Positions 41,510 through 48,746 of a stretch of DNA of 64,000 nucleotides are shown here, in pieces (within the stretch, counting starts at the first letter, position 1; each line of letters starts with the position of its first letter). The position numbers and the translations under genes are program-made. Source of the DNA: Trinickia fusca (GTDB lineage Bacteria > Pseudomonadota > Gammaproteobacteria > Burkholderiales > Burkholderiaceae); contig NZ_RBZV01000002.1 in assembly GCF_003628145.1 (NCBI RefSeq), positions 868,001 through 932,000 on the forward strand. The letters run 5' to 3'. A model generated the notes under the pieces. The model did not search any database. It had not been told where the DNA came from and worked only from the letters and a program-made list of their open reading frames with translations.

Positions 41510-42201
41510 GGCCGCACGCCTTCGCACGCAGCGCGCACGCCGTCGACGAACGCGCGCGCCTGTGCAGCCGTCTGCAGCACGTCTTGCCCCGGCCGATAAA
41601 GGGCGGAGCCCAAGCCGAAACCGTCTGCGCCGGCCGCCAGGAACGGCGCCATGTTGTGCGGCGTGATGCCGCCGACGGGCACGAGCGGCACACGCTTGGC
41701 GATCACCGCACGCCATGCCTTGACGACGGGCACGCCCAACTGCTCAGCCGGAAACATCTTGAGCGCGTCGGCGCCGCTGGCCAGCGCGGCAAATGCTTCG
41801 GTGGGCGTCGCCACGCCGGGCGTGCAAGCGAGTCCTTGCGCCTTGGCCGCCTCGATCACGGCGCGATCGGCATGCGGCATCACGATCAGTTCACCGCCGG
41901 CGCGCGCCACTTCGGCGACGAATCCGGGCCGCAGCACGGTACCCGCGCCCACGACGGCATCAACGGCCAGCGCCGCGCGCAGCGCTGCGATGCTCTCGAA
42001 CGGATGCGGCGAATTGAGCGGCACTTCCAGCACACGAAAGCCCGCCTCGTACAGCGCCACGCCGTGCGCGGCAGCTTCCGCGGGCGTGATGCCACGCAGA
42101 ATCGCGATCAGCGGGCACGCGGCGAAGGCTGCGGCAAAGCGCGGATGCGGCCGATACGGAGCGGGAAGGTCGAGATCGATCTGCATGTTGGGTGTCGCCA
42201 T
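41506..42201 (-). CDS. dgoA: 2-dehydro-3-deoxy-6-phosphogalactonate aldolase (231 aa)
   Basis: Splits KDPGal to pyruvate and glyceraldehyde 3-phosphate. It has the KDPG-aldolase fold: LIAILRGITPAEA, the catalytic Glu in LEVPLNSPHP and Schiff-base Lys in ADALKMFPAEQLG, with PVGGITPHN. PLNSP and FPAEQLG are DgoA- rather than Eda-like, and dgoK is adjacent. The start is uncertain: ATG at 42201 (used), 42186, or 42273, the last only 3 nt after the dgoK stop; none has a good ribosome site. Confidence 0.9.
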   Translation of the reverse strand: MATPNMQIDLDLPAPYRPHPRFAAAFAACPLIAILRGITPAEAAAHGVALYEAGFRVLEVPLNSPHPFESIAALRAALAVDAVVGAGTVLRPGFVAEVARAGGELIVMPHADRAVIEAAKAQGLACTPGVATPTEAFAALASGADALKMFPAEQLGVPVVKAWRAVIAKRVPLVPVGGITPHNMAPFLAAGADGFGLGSALYRPGQDVLQTAAQARAFVDGVRAACEGVRP

Positions 42202-42276
42202 GTCGTCGGGCAGTCTGTCGTCTAGAGAACCTGTGGAGATCCAGGCGTTCGCATCGTTCGCACCTACGCGCATCGT

Positions 42277-43287
42277 CTAAGCGTCGGGCCGGGCTTCAGA
42301 GGCGGCCTCGCGCGCGGCGACGAGGCCCGCTTGCGTGGCGATACGCCACAAACCGCGCTCGGTCGCCGCTTCGACGATCGTCGCGTGCGCACATCCGAAC
42401 GCTGCCAGTGCAAGCCGGTAGCGCTCGCACAGTTCAGGGCTGCCGATCAGTCGCAACGGCTCGGCCGCGAGCGTCGTGCCGCGCGCGGTCAGCAGCGCGT
42501 TCAGGCCCGCAAGCTCGTGGCCGATCAGGAGTCCAGATAAATATTCCGGCTGCTGCTCGGCCGTGAGCTGCGCGGTCAAGCCGAGCGTGCGCGTGCTGAA
42601 GATCGTCGCGAGCAGTCCCGCGCGGTCGGTTCGCCGGGCCACCTCCACACCGCGCAAAAATGTTGCGGCATCGGGTGCGTCGGCATCGCGCATCGTGCGA
42701 CCGAGAATCGTGTGATGTCGAAGCGCCGCGAACAGCTCACCGGTCATGAAGGTATGAAACGCTTCGATGCGCTCGCCGCGCACGACGGCCCACTTGGCGT
42801 GTGTGCCCGGCAAACCCACCAGCACGCCGGCGCGCGCGCCGCCGAGTGTGGGGTCGCCCGCCAGTGCGCCGACAATCTGCGTTTCCTCGCCGCGCATCAC
42901 GTTCGGCAACTCGCCGCGCTCGATCACGCCGGGCACGATGTGCACCGTCCCGGCGCGGGCCGTAGCCACGTGGACGATACCGCGCACGAGCGCATCGGCC
43001 GTGGCTGGCGCATCGACGTACGGCGCTTCGCGCCAGCCCTGTGCGCTACCGACCATGCCGGCCGCGATGACGGGCAAGTCAGGCGCTTGCGCGAGCCACG
43101 GGCCGCAAGCCTCCTCGAATACGGCGTCGAAATCGCCGGGCTGGTGCAGCGTCATGATCCCCGCAGCCGATGCGTGCGTGGCGAGCACGCGGCCGGCCGC
43201 ATCGAACAGGTAGGCGCGCAGCGCCGTCGTGCCCCAATCGAGGCCGATCAGCGCCGGCTGTCCGAGATCGGCGTGTGCGATGGTCAT
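42277..43287 (-). CDS. dgoK: 2-dehydro-3-deoxygalactonokinase (336 aa)
   Basis: Phosphorylates 2-keto-3-deoxygalactonate ahead of DgoA. ASKHA-fold kinase with the N-terminal phosphate loop LIGLDWGTTALRAYLFD, the AGMVGSAQGW segment, MRGEETQIVGAL and GLPGTHAKWAVV, all DgoK markers. Length is slightly above E. coli DgoK (292 aa). The start at 43285-43287 overlaps the iclR stop by 4 bp (ATGA), implying coupled translation. Confidence 0.92.
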   Translation of the reverse strand: MTIAHADLGQPALIGLDWGTTALRAYLFDAAGRVLATHASAAGIMTLHQPGDFDAVFEEACGPWLAQAPDLPVIAAGMVGSAQGWREAPYVDAPATADALVRGIVHVATARAGTVHIVPGVIERGELPNVMRGEETQIVGALAGDPTLGGARAGVLVGLPGTHAKWAVVRGERIEAFHTFMTGELFAALRHHTILGRTMRDADAPDAATFLRGVEVARRTDRAGLLATIFSTRTLGLTAQLTAEQQPEYLSGLLIGHELAGLNALLTARGTTLAAEPLRLIGSPELCERYRLALAAFGCAHATIVEAATERGLWRIATQAGLVAAREAASEARPDA

Positions 43288-44210
43288 CGTTTGATCCGGC
43301 GCGTGCCTTGCGGCGCACGCCAACCGAGTTCTTCGGAGATGCCGCGCGCTTCGCGCTGCACCACGGGCACGAGTTCGTCCATGCGCTCGAGCGGCATGTA
43401 CGGAATCGTGCTGGCGACCGAAAGGGCCGCAATGATGGCACCCGACGCATCGCGCACCGGCGCCGCGACACAACGGATCGACACCTCGTTCTCCTCGAGG
43501 TCGAACGTGAACCCGCCTGCCGAGTAACGCGCCATGCGCTGCAGGAATACGGGCTGGTCGGGGCGGTTGTCGGGCTTGAACGTGACACCGGCGAGCGCCC
43601 GACGCGACGCATCGAACAACGCGCTCCACGCTTGCGGCCCCATATCGAGCATGAGCGCCTTACCGATGCCGGTCGAAGCGAGCGGCATGCGGTGGCCGAT
43701 CCGCGAGCGCATTTCAAGGCCGCGCTGGCTCGAGATCTTGTCGATGTAGAGCACGTCGTCGCCGTCGCGTACGCCTAAGTGCACGGTGTCGAGCGTCGCC
43801 TGCGCGAGCCGCTCGAGGTGGGGCCGCGCCACGGTCGTGAGCGGCATCTGTTCGAGCGCGATCGTGCCGAGCTCGATGAGCTTGGGCCCCAGCAGGTAAC
43901 CGTTCTGGGTCTGCCGCAGATAGCGCGCCTGCACGAGACTGTTCACGAGCCGGTGCGTCGTGCTGCGCGTGGTGCCGAGCGCGGCGGCAAACGCACGCAT
44001 GTCGCGCGCGCCCGCTGCGGCCGCCTCGAGAATCGCGAGCCCGCGCAGCAGTGTCTGCGTACCGGCTTGCTGGTTGGCGATGTCGAGCGGCGTCCCCGAC
44101 AGCGCGATCGTCTCCGAGCCCCCTTGGACCGGCGGTGTAGCGGCAGTGCTTGCGCCGAGTATCGGCTCGGCCACGTCCCCTGGTCCTGCGGTATCGCGCG
44201 AGGCGGTCAT
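43284..44210 (-). CDS. IclR-family transcriptional regulator (308 aa)
   Basis: Residues about 50-110 form the IclR winged helix (QTLLRGLAILEAAAAG, FAAALGTTRSTTHRLVNSLVQARYL), and residues 120-300 the effector-binding GAF-like domain (VHLGVRDGDDVLYIDKISS, PLASTGIGKALML, GAIIAALSVAS). The ATG at 44208-44210 follows AGGAGACACCC; an ATG five codons upstream is less well placed. First gene of the sugar operon, so it likely represses it in the absence of a pathway intermediate. The 50-residue N-terminal arm is low complexity. Confidence 0.9.
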   Translation of the reverse strand: MTASRDTAGPGDVAEPILGASTAATPPVQGGSETIALSGTPLDIANQQAGTQTLLRGLAILEAAAAGARDMRAFAAALGTTRSTTHRLVNSLVQARYLRQTQNGYLLGPKLIELGTIALEQMPLTTVARPHLERLAQATLDTVHLGVRDGDDVLYIDKISSQRGLEMRSRIGHRMPLASTGIGKALMLDMGPQAWSALFDASRRALAGVTFKPDNRPDQPVFLQRMARYSAGGFTFDLEENEVSIRCVAAPVRDASGAIIAALSVASTIPYMPLERMDELVPVVQREARGISEELGWRAPQGTRRIKR

Positions 44211-44263
44211 GGGTGTCTCCTGCATTTTCTCTGCGGCCCTGGTTGGCCTTCTGTCTGGCTTGA

Positions 44264-44309
44264 ATTGTAGGCAGCTCTTGCACGGCAGCTCAACATATGA
44301 GTCATATGT
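44264..44309 (-). promoter_or_regulatory. Promoter of the iclR-dgo-ara operon with abutting palindrome
   Basis: On the minus strand TTGAGC (44288-44293), an 18-nt spacer and TACAAT (44264-44269). Sharing one base with the -35 is a perfect palindrome ACATATG-ACT-CATATGT (44293-44309), a likely operator for IclR or for the divergent MarR. Confidence 0.65.
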
Positions 44310-44390
44310 CCAAATGTTGGGATTTCAAATATTCATTCGAGTGCGGCATGCCCCTCCCGCTGCCTGCCTTCGTCGAACTGCAGCGTGTGG

Positions 44391-44418
44391 TTGCGCAAGC
44401 CGAAAAAATAGTTAGAAT
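44391..44418 (+). promoter_or_regulatory. Promoter of the MarR gene, leaderless geometry
   Basis: TTGCGC (44391-44396), 16 nt, TAGAAT (44413-44418). Transcription would begin about 7 nt later, at or next to the A of the ATG (44426). The TTAGAATTCAAA stretch across the -10 is nearly palindromic, which suits autorepression by MarR. Confidence 0.5.
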
Positions 44419-44425
44419 TCAAATC

Positions 44426-44872
44426 ATGTCAAAACCGATCATGGACCTCCTCTCTCACGTGCATCTGTCGTGGAAGCGCCGGATTACGCGAGACCTTGCC
44501 CCGTATGGCGTCACGCCGAAGCAGATCTTTCTGCTGCGGCGGCTCGCCGAATCGGAGGGCATTGCACCGAGCGAGATTGCTGAGCTGCTCTACGCGGACC
44601 GTCCGAGCATCACGTCGATGCTCGGCACGATGGAGCGCGTGGGATGGATCGAGCGCGTGAAGGACGCGCGCGACGGTCGCCGCCTGCTCGTCAGAATCAC
44701 GGCGCAGGGGCGTGCGACGCTCGCGTCCGTGCCCAAGCCGCTGTGGCGCTCGGGGAAAACGGCATTCGACCCGACGGCAAGCCTTACCCCCGAGGAGCGC
44801 AGCGAACTGACGCGGCTGCTCGGCAAACTCGCGCACGCATTCGAGCAGGACAACGACAACGAGCAAGACTGA
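44426..44872 (+). CDS. MarR-family transcriptional regulator (148 aa)
   Basis: Winged-helix regulator: LFLLRRLAESEGIAPSEIAELLYADRPSITSMLGTMERVGWIERV is the recognition region and DARDGRRLLVRITAQGR the wing with the usual D-R-R. Length is typical. No ribosome site precedes ATG 44426 and the promoter -10 box is only 8 bp away. It is followed by an EamA-type exporter gene 84 nt downstream in the same direction, which it probably controls. Confidence 0.88.
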   Translation: MSKPIMDLLSHVHLSWKRRITRDLAPYGVTPKQIFLLRRLAESEGIAPSEIAELLYADRPSITSMLGTMERVGWIERVKDARDGRRLLVRITAQGRATLASVPKPLWRSGKTAFDPTASLTPEERSELTRLLGKLAHAFEQDNDNEQD

Positions 44873-44956
44873 CGCGCTTGCACACCGGCAAGCGCATCGT
44901 GCCGCGCAGGACGACGAATGGGCGGCTCACATCGCTTCACCGCAAGGAGACGTGGG

Positions 44957-45853
44957 ATGCTGGCTTGGTTGGCTTACGCGACCGTATCGGTCGTATGGGG
45001 ATCGACGTTTCTCGCCATTGCATGGGCGATCGATTCGTTCACGCCGTTCGGGCTGTCGGCCGTCCGGTTCATTCCGGCGGCCCTGATTGCGCTTGCGATC
45101 GGGCGGTTGCGCCGCGAACCGTGGCCCGCATGGCGCGAAGTACCGCGGCTCGCGAGCGTCGGCGTGCTGCTGTTGACGGTTTGCATGGCATTGATCGCGT
45201 GGGCCGAGGCGCGCGTGGCAAGCGGCGTGACGGCAGTCATGGCCGGCGTCATCCCGCTGCTATTGGCGCTAATGGCCCGGCAGAGCCTGGCCATGCGCGG
45301 CTGGCTCGGGCTTGCGCTGGGCTTCCTGGGCGTCGCGCTGCTGATGTGGCCCAGCGCCGGTAGCCCCGACTTTGCCGGCTGCGCGGCGCTCGCACTCTCG
45401 ACCGTCATCTGGTCATGGGCCACGTTGCTCGGCGGAAAAAAGGCTTCGTCGGCCGGGCACTTCACGCAAGTTGGCATCGAGATGGCTAGCGCGGGGGCGT
45501 TGTCGCTGGTGATCGCAAACGCCACGGGCGGCACCACGCATGCCCCGGTCAGCCACGCCGCGCTGCTCGCGCTCGGCTATTTGATCGTTTTCGGGTCGAT
45601 TGCCGCCTACTCGGCTTATATTTATCTCACCAAGACGTGGCCGGCCGCGCGTGTCGGCACTTACGCCTTCTGCAATCCCGTAGTCGCCGTCGCACTCGGC
45701 TGCGGCTTGCGTGGCGAGCCGTTTCGTCCTGCGATGGGTGCCGCGCTTGCCTTGATTTTGGCCGGCGTCGCGCTATTGCAAGTGCCGCGCGTAGAGGCAT
45801 CGACGCCGAAACGTCAGTCGCCCGTACGGCCCTTCCCACAAGAGGAGTACTGA
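44957..45853 (+). CDS. EamA/DMT-superfamily transporter (298 aa)
   Basis: About ten membrane helices in two EamA repeats. The first helix YATVSVVWGSTFLAIAWAID has the family W-G-S/T-x-F motif; the second repeat begins LSTVIWSWATLLG. The start ATG 44957 follows AAGGAG at 8 nt; upstream in-frame codons lack it. The C-terminus is a short basic cytosolic tail. Members export metabolites or drugs; the substrate cannot be told. The MarR gene in front suggests induction by the exported compound. Confidence 0.88.
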   Translation: MLAWLAYATVSVVWGSTFLAIAWAIDSFTPFGLSAVRFIPAALIALAIGRLRREPWPAWREVPRLASVGVLLLTVCMALIAWAEARVASGVTAVMAGVIPLLLALMARQSLAMRGWLGLALGFLGVALLMWPSAGSPDFAGCAALALSTVIWSWATLLGGKKASSAGHFTQVGIEMASAGALSLVIANATGGTTHAPVSHAALLALGYLIVFGSIAAYSAYIYLTKTWPAARVGTYAFCNPVVAVALGCGLRGEPFRPAMGAALALILAGVALLQVPRVEASTPKRQSPVRPFPQEEY

Positions 45854-45936
45854 CGACGGCTGCAACATCGCGGCTCTGCGAGCCGGCAGTGCTATTCTTG
45901 ATGGCCTCCAACGCCGTTCGACAAGAAGGAATACCC

Positions 45937-46227
45937 ATGCGACCGTCCGTTGCGCTCGACCTGAAGCGCAGCACCATACGCGAAGTGACAGGCCGCTTCC
46001 GCGCGGCGAACCCGCGCGTCTTCGGCTCGGTGTTGCACGGTACTGACAAGGACGGCAGCGACCTCGATCTGCTGGTCGACGCGCTGCCCGAAGCGACGCT
46101 ATTCGACCTGGGCGGTTTGCAGGATGAGTTGGAAAGGCTGCTGGGGGTCCACGTTGATCTGCTCACTCCGGCCGACCTGCCTCCGACGTTCCGAGCGAAC
46201 GTGCTTGCGGAAGCGCAACCGGTATGA
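45937..46227 (+). CDS. MntA-type nucleotidyltransferase antitoxin (96 aa)
   Basis: Minimal nucleotidyltransferase. The catalytic motif GS-x10-D-x-D is perfect (Gly30-Ser31, Asp42, Asp44 in FGSVLHGTDKDGSDLDLLVD). In intact systems MntA AMPylates the HepT (DUF86) ribonuclease toxin encoded next to it. The ATG follows AAGAAGGA. The stop overlaps by 4 bp the start of a hepT gene that is broken here (46224 on). So the antitoxin gene remains but its partner appears lost. Confidence 0.85.
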   Translation: MRPSVALDLKRSTIREVTGRFRAANPRVFGSVLHGTDKDGSDLDLLVDALPEATLFDLGGLQDELERLLGVHVDLLTPADLPPTFRANVLAEAQPV

Positions 46228-46426
46228 AAGAGAACCGCCTTGCCGACTATCTCGACCACATGCGGCAGGCCTTACGGATAGCGAAAAAACATCCTGAACG
46301 TTCGAAGCACCTCTAGGCGCTAGCCCGCATCTTGGCACGCGCCCAACATTACCTTTCGTTCGATTTTCCGAGCCTCGATCACGTGCAGCCCGCTTCTGCA
46401 TCGTGCATAACCATCGCCACCTGAGC
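46224..46426 (+). pseudogene. HepT (DUF86) toxin remnant
   Basis: Starts at ATG 46224, overlapping the mntA stop, and reads MKENRLADYLDHMRQAL, the normal HepT N-terminus, but a TAG ends the frame after 30 codons (46314-46316). Reading on in frame gives AQHYLSFDFPSLDHV, which may be a trace of the HepT C-terminal R-x4-6-H-Y region with its Arg lost. HepT proteins are usually 110-140 aa, so most of the fold including the RNase active site is deleted. Confidence 0.6.
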
Positions 46427-46475
46427 AGCAACGACATTCCCAGCCCTTTCCCTTCCACGAAAGGAGTACAAACGA

Positions 46476-47000
46476 ATGAACCCCACCAAGCCGATCATCA
46501 ATATCGCCGATGTCGAAGTCACGCCTCTGCCCCAGCTGTTCGCGCCTCCCGAATCGATGGCCGACCGCTATGAGCCGCGTATGGGCGCGATCGGGCCGCG
46601 CATCGGCGCGCAGAAGCTCGGCTACAACATCACGGCGCTCGCGCCGGGCAAGCGCGCGTTCCCGTTTCACAATCACCGCATCAACGAGGAGATGTTCTTC
46701 GTGATCGACGGCACGGGCGAGATCCGCATCGGCGAGCACACTTACGCGATCCGCGCAGGCGACGTGATCGCCTGCCCGCCGGGCGGTGCCGAAGCCGCGC
46801 ACCAGATCATCAATACGGGCACGCAGGAGCTGCGGTATCTGGCCGTCAGCACGAAGATCTTTCCGGAAGTCGCCGAATATCCGGACTCCAAAAAATTCGG
46901 CGTCCTGGCCGAATTCGCTGGCCAGCCCGGCGAGCCGCCGAAGCTGTTCCGCTTCGTGTCGCGCGAAAGCGAAGCGATCGGTTACTGGGAGGACAACTAA
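46476..47000 (+). CDS. Cupin-domain protein (174 aa)
   Basis: A single cupin barrel covers about residues 50-130. Motif 1 is FPFHNHRINEEMFFVIDGTGEIRIGEH (two His and a Glu for metal), motif 2 is GDVIACPPGGAEAAHQIINTG. An AAGGAG site lies 9 nt before the ATG. The function is unknown; such small cupins act as isomerases, dioxygenases or sugar-binding proteins. Convergent with mtgA, and it stands alone after the MntA/HepT patch. Confidence 0.85.
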   Translation: MNPTKPIINIADVEVTPLPQLFAPPESMADRYEPRMGAIGPRIGAQKLGYNITALAPGKRAFPFHNHRINEEMFFVIDGTGEIRIGEHTYAIRAGDVIACPPGGAEAAHQIINTGTQELRYLAVSTKIFPEVAEYPDSKKFGVLAEFAGQPGEPPKLFRFVSRESEAIGYWEDN

Positions 47001-47040
47001 ACTAAGCTAAGCCAAGTCGATCCAGGCGCATCGCCATCGA

Positions 47041-47763
47041 TCAGCGCGGCACTTCGGCGGCGCCCATGCGCCGCGCGATGACGCCCGCGCGCTGCGTGAG
47101 AAACGACGATCCGCGATGCTGATCGAAGTACTTGGGGCGCGGCAGCATCACGGCCAGCCGCGCGGATTGCCAGGCACTGAGTTGGCTCGCCGACGAACGG
47201 TAGTAATAGCGCGCCGCGGCTTGTGCGCCGTACACGCCGTTGCCCCACTCGACCGAATTCAGATAGATCTCGAAGATGCGCTGCTTGTCCATCAGCGTCT
47301 CGAGCATCCAGGTGATGATGAGCTCCTGCCCTTTGCGGATATAGCTCTTCTCGCGCGACAGGAACAGATTACGCGCGAGCTGCTGCGTGATCGTCGAGCC
47401 GCCTGCGACGATCTTGCCGCGCGCCTTGTTCTTCTCCCACGCCTGCAGAATGGCGTCGGTTTCGTAGCCGTTGTTGTTGACGAAGTTGGCATCCTCCGAC
47501 GCGATGATCGCGCGCTTGAGGTTGCGCGAGATGCGCTCGTAAGGCACCCATTCGTGCGCGATCGACAAGTCGGGGCGATCCTGGGCGAGCCGCCAGGCGT
47601 CGGAGCGCATGAATGCCGTGGACTGGGGATCGACGAAGTTCCAGACGGCAATCTGCCCGAAGTAGTAGACCTGTGTCGACAGCCACGCGAGCACCACCAC
47701 CGACACCACGTAGATCAGCCATCGGCCGGTCCCGCGCCCCTTCGCGCCTTTCGCTTTCGTCAT
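47041..47763 (-). CDS. mtgA: Monofunctional biosynthetic peptidoglycan transglycosylase (240 aa)
   Basis: Polymerises lipid II glycan strands. A membrane anchor ([22 protein letters not shown]) precedes a GT51 domain: [14 protein letters not shown] with the catalytic Glu, [28 protein letters not shown] and [18 protein letters not shown]. All five GT51 motifs are in order and there is no transpeptidase domain. Start at 47761-47763 ([11 protein letters not shown]). Located 97 nt after aroE, the usual aroE-mtgA neighbourhood of Burkholderia. Confidence 0.95.
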   Translation of the reverse strand: MTKAKGAKGRGTGRWLIYVVSVVVLAWLSTQVYYFGQIAVWNFVDPQSTAFMRSDAWRLAQDRPDLSIAHEWVPYERISRNLKRAIIASEDANFVNNNGYETDAILQAWEKNKARGKIVAGGSTITQQLARNLFLSREKSYIRKGQELIITWMLETLMDKQRIFEIYLNSVEWGNGVYGAQAAARYYYRSSASQLSAWQSARLAVMLPRPKYFDQHRGSSFLTQRAGVIARRMGAAEVPR

Positions 47764-47860
47764 GATTGTCGTTTTCGATGCATCGTCCGCGTTCTCGCGC
47801 GCCTTCAGCAAGCGGCTAGCCGCTGCCTGCGCGCCCCCGTCTCGTCGATCGTCAGATCAG

Positions 47861-48742
47861 CTACGCCCTCGTCGACTGAAGACGCTCACGCAGCGCCGCC
47901 AGCACGGGCGTGCCGTCTGGACGCACACCGCGCCACACGAAGAACGATTCGGCCGCCTGCTCGACGAGCATGCCGAGACCGTCGGCCACCCTTGCCCCCT
48001 GTGCGCTCGCGTGCCGCATGAAGACGGTCGGCTCGGCACCGTACATCATGTCGTAAGCCAGCGTCGCGGCGCCAAATGCGCGCGCATCGCACTCGGGCAA
48101 CGCCGCATCGAGGCTGCCTGCCGTCGCGTTGACGATCACATCGTACGGCTGCGGCATGACCGCATCGGGCCCGCCGCCGGCCAGCGCGCACCCGGCTTCG
48201 CGCGCGGCCGCGCCGAACTGTTCGACGAGCGCTTCGGCCTTGCCTGCCGTGCGGTTGACGATCGTGAGCCCGTGCGGCGCACGCTCGAGCAACGGCAGCA
48301 CGGCACCGCGCGCCGCACCGCCCGCGCCGAGCAGCAGAATGCGAGCGCCCTGCAAAGGCACGCCGAGATTGACCTCGATGTCACGCACGAGACCGACACC
48401 GTCGGTGTTGTCGCCGAAGATGCCGTCGGCATCGAAGCGCAGCGTGTTGACGGCCCCCGCGGCGGCCGCCCGCGGCGACAGCCGCTGCGCCAGCGCATGC
48501 GCTTCGAGCTTGAATGGCACCGTGACGTTCAGGCCACGCCCGCCCACCGCGATGAAGCTCCGTGCCGTTTGCTCGAAGCCGTCGACGGGCGCGAGCAAAG
48601 GCCGGTACTCGATGCGCTCACCCATCTGCTCGGCAAACCGAGCATGGATGAACGGCGACTTGCTGTGTGCGACCGGGTTGCCGACCACAGCGTACAGGTC
48701 ATACCCGGCAGCAGCGGCAGCGATCGGCTCGATCGAACTCAT
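47861..48742 (-). CDS. aroE: Shikimate dehydrogenase (293 aa)
   Basis: Reduces 3-dehydroshikimate with NADPH in aromatic synthesis. The shikimate-binding NPVAHSKSPFIHARFA, the catalytic NVTVPFK, and the nucleotide motif LLGAGGAARG are intact; the C-terminal GLGMLVEQAAESF is conserved. The ATG is 4 nt after the RNB gene, whose last codons (ACGGAGTGA) supply the ribosome site, so the two are probably coupled. Confidence 0.95.
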   Translation of the reverse strand: MSSIEPIAAAAAGYDLYAVVGNPVAHSKSPFIHARFAEQMGERIEYRPLLAPVDGFEQTARSFIAVGGRGLNVTVPFKLEAHALAQRLSPRAAAAGAVNTLRFDADGIFGDNTDGVGLVRDIEVNLGVPLQGARILLLGAGGAARGAVLPLLERAPHGLTIVNRTAGKAEALVEQFGAAAREAGCALAGGGPDAVMPQPYDVIVNATAGSLDAALPECDARAFGAATLAYDMMYGAEPTVFMRHASAQGARVADGLGMLVEQAAESFFVWRGVRPDGTPVLAALRERLQSTRA

Positions 48743-48746
48743 GGCG

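Noticed and set aside
34290-44210. A dedicated L-arabinose operon
   Set aside because: The importer fits, but dgoK and dgoA belong to galactonate breakdown and no arabonate dehydratase or ketoglutarate semialdehyde dehydrogenase is present, so a single-sugar label is not justified.
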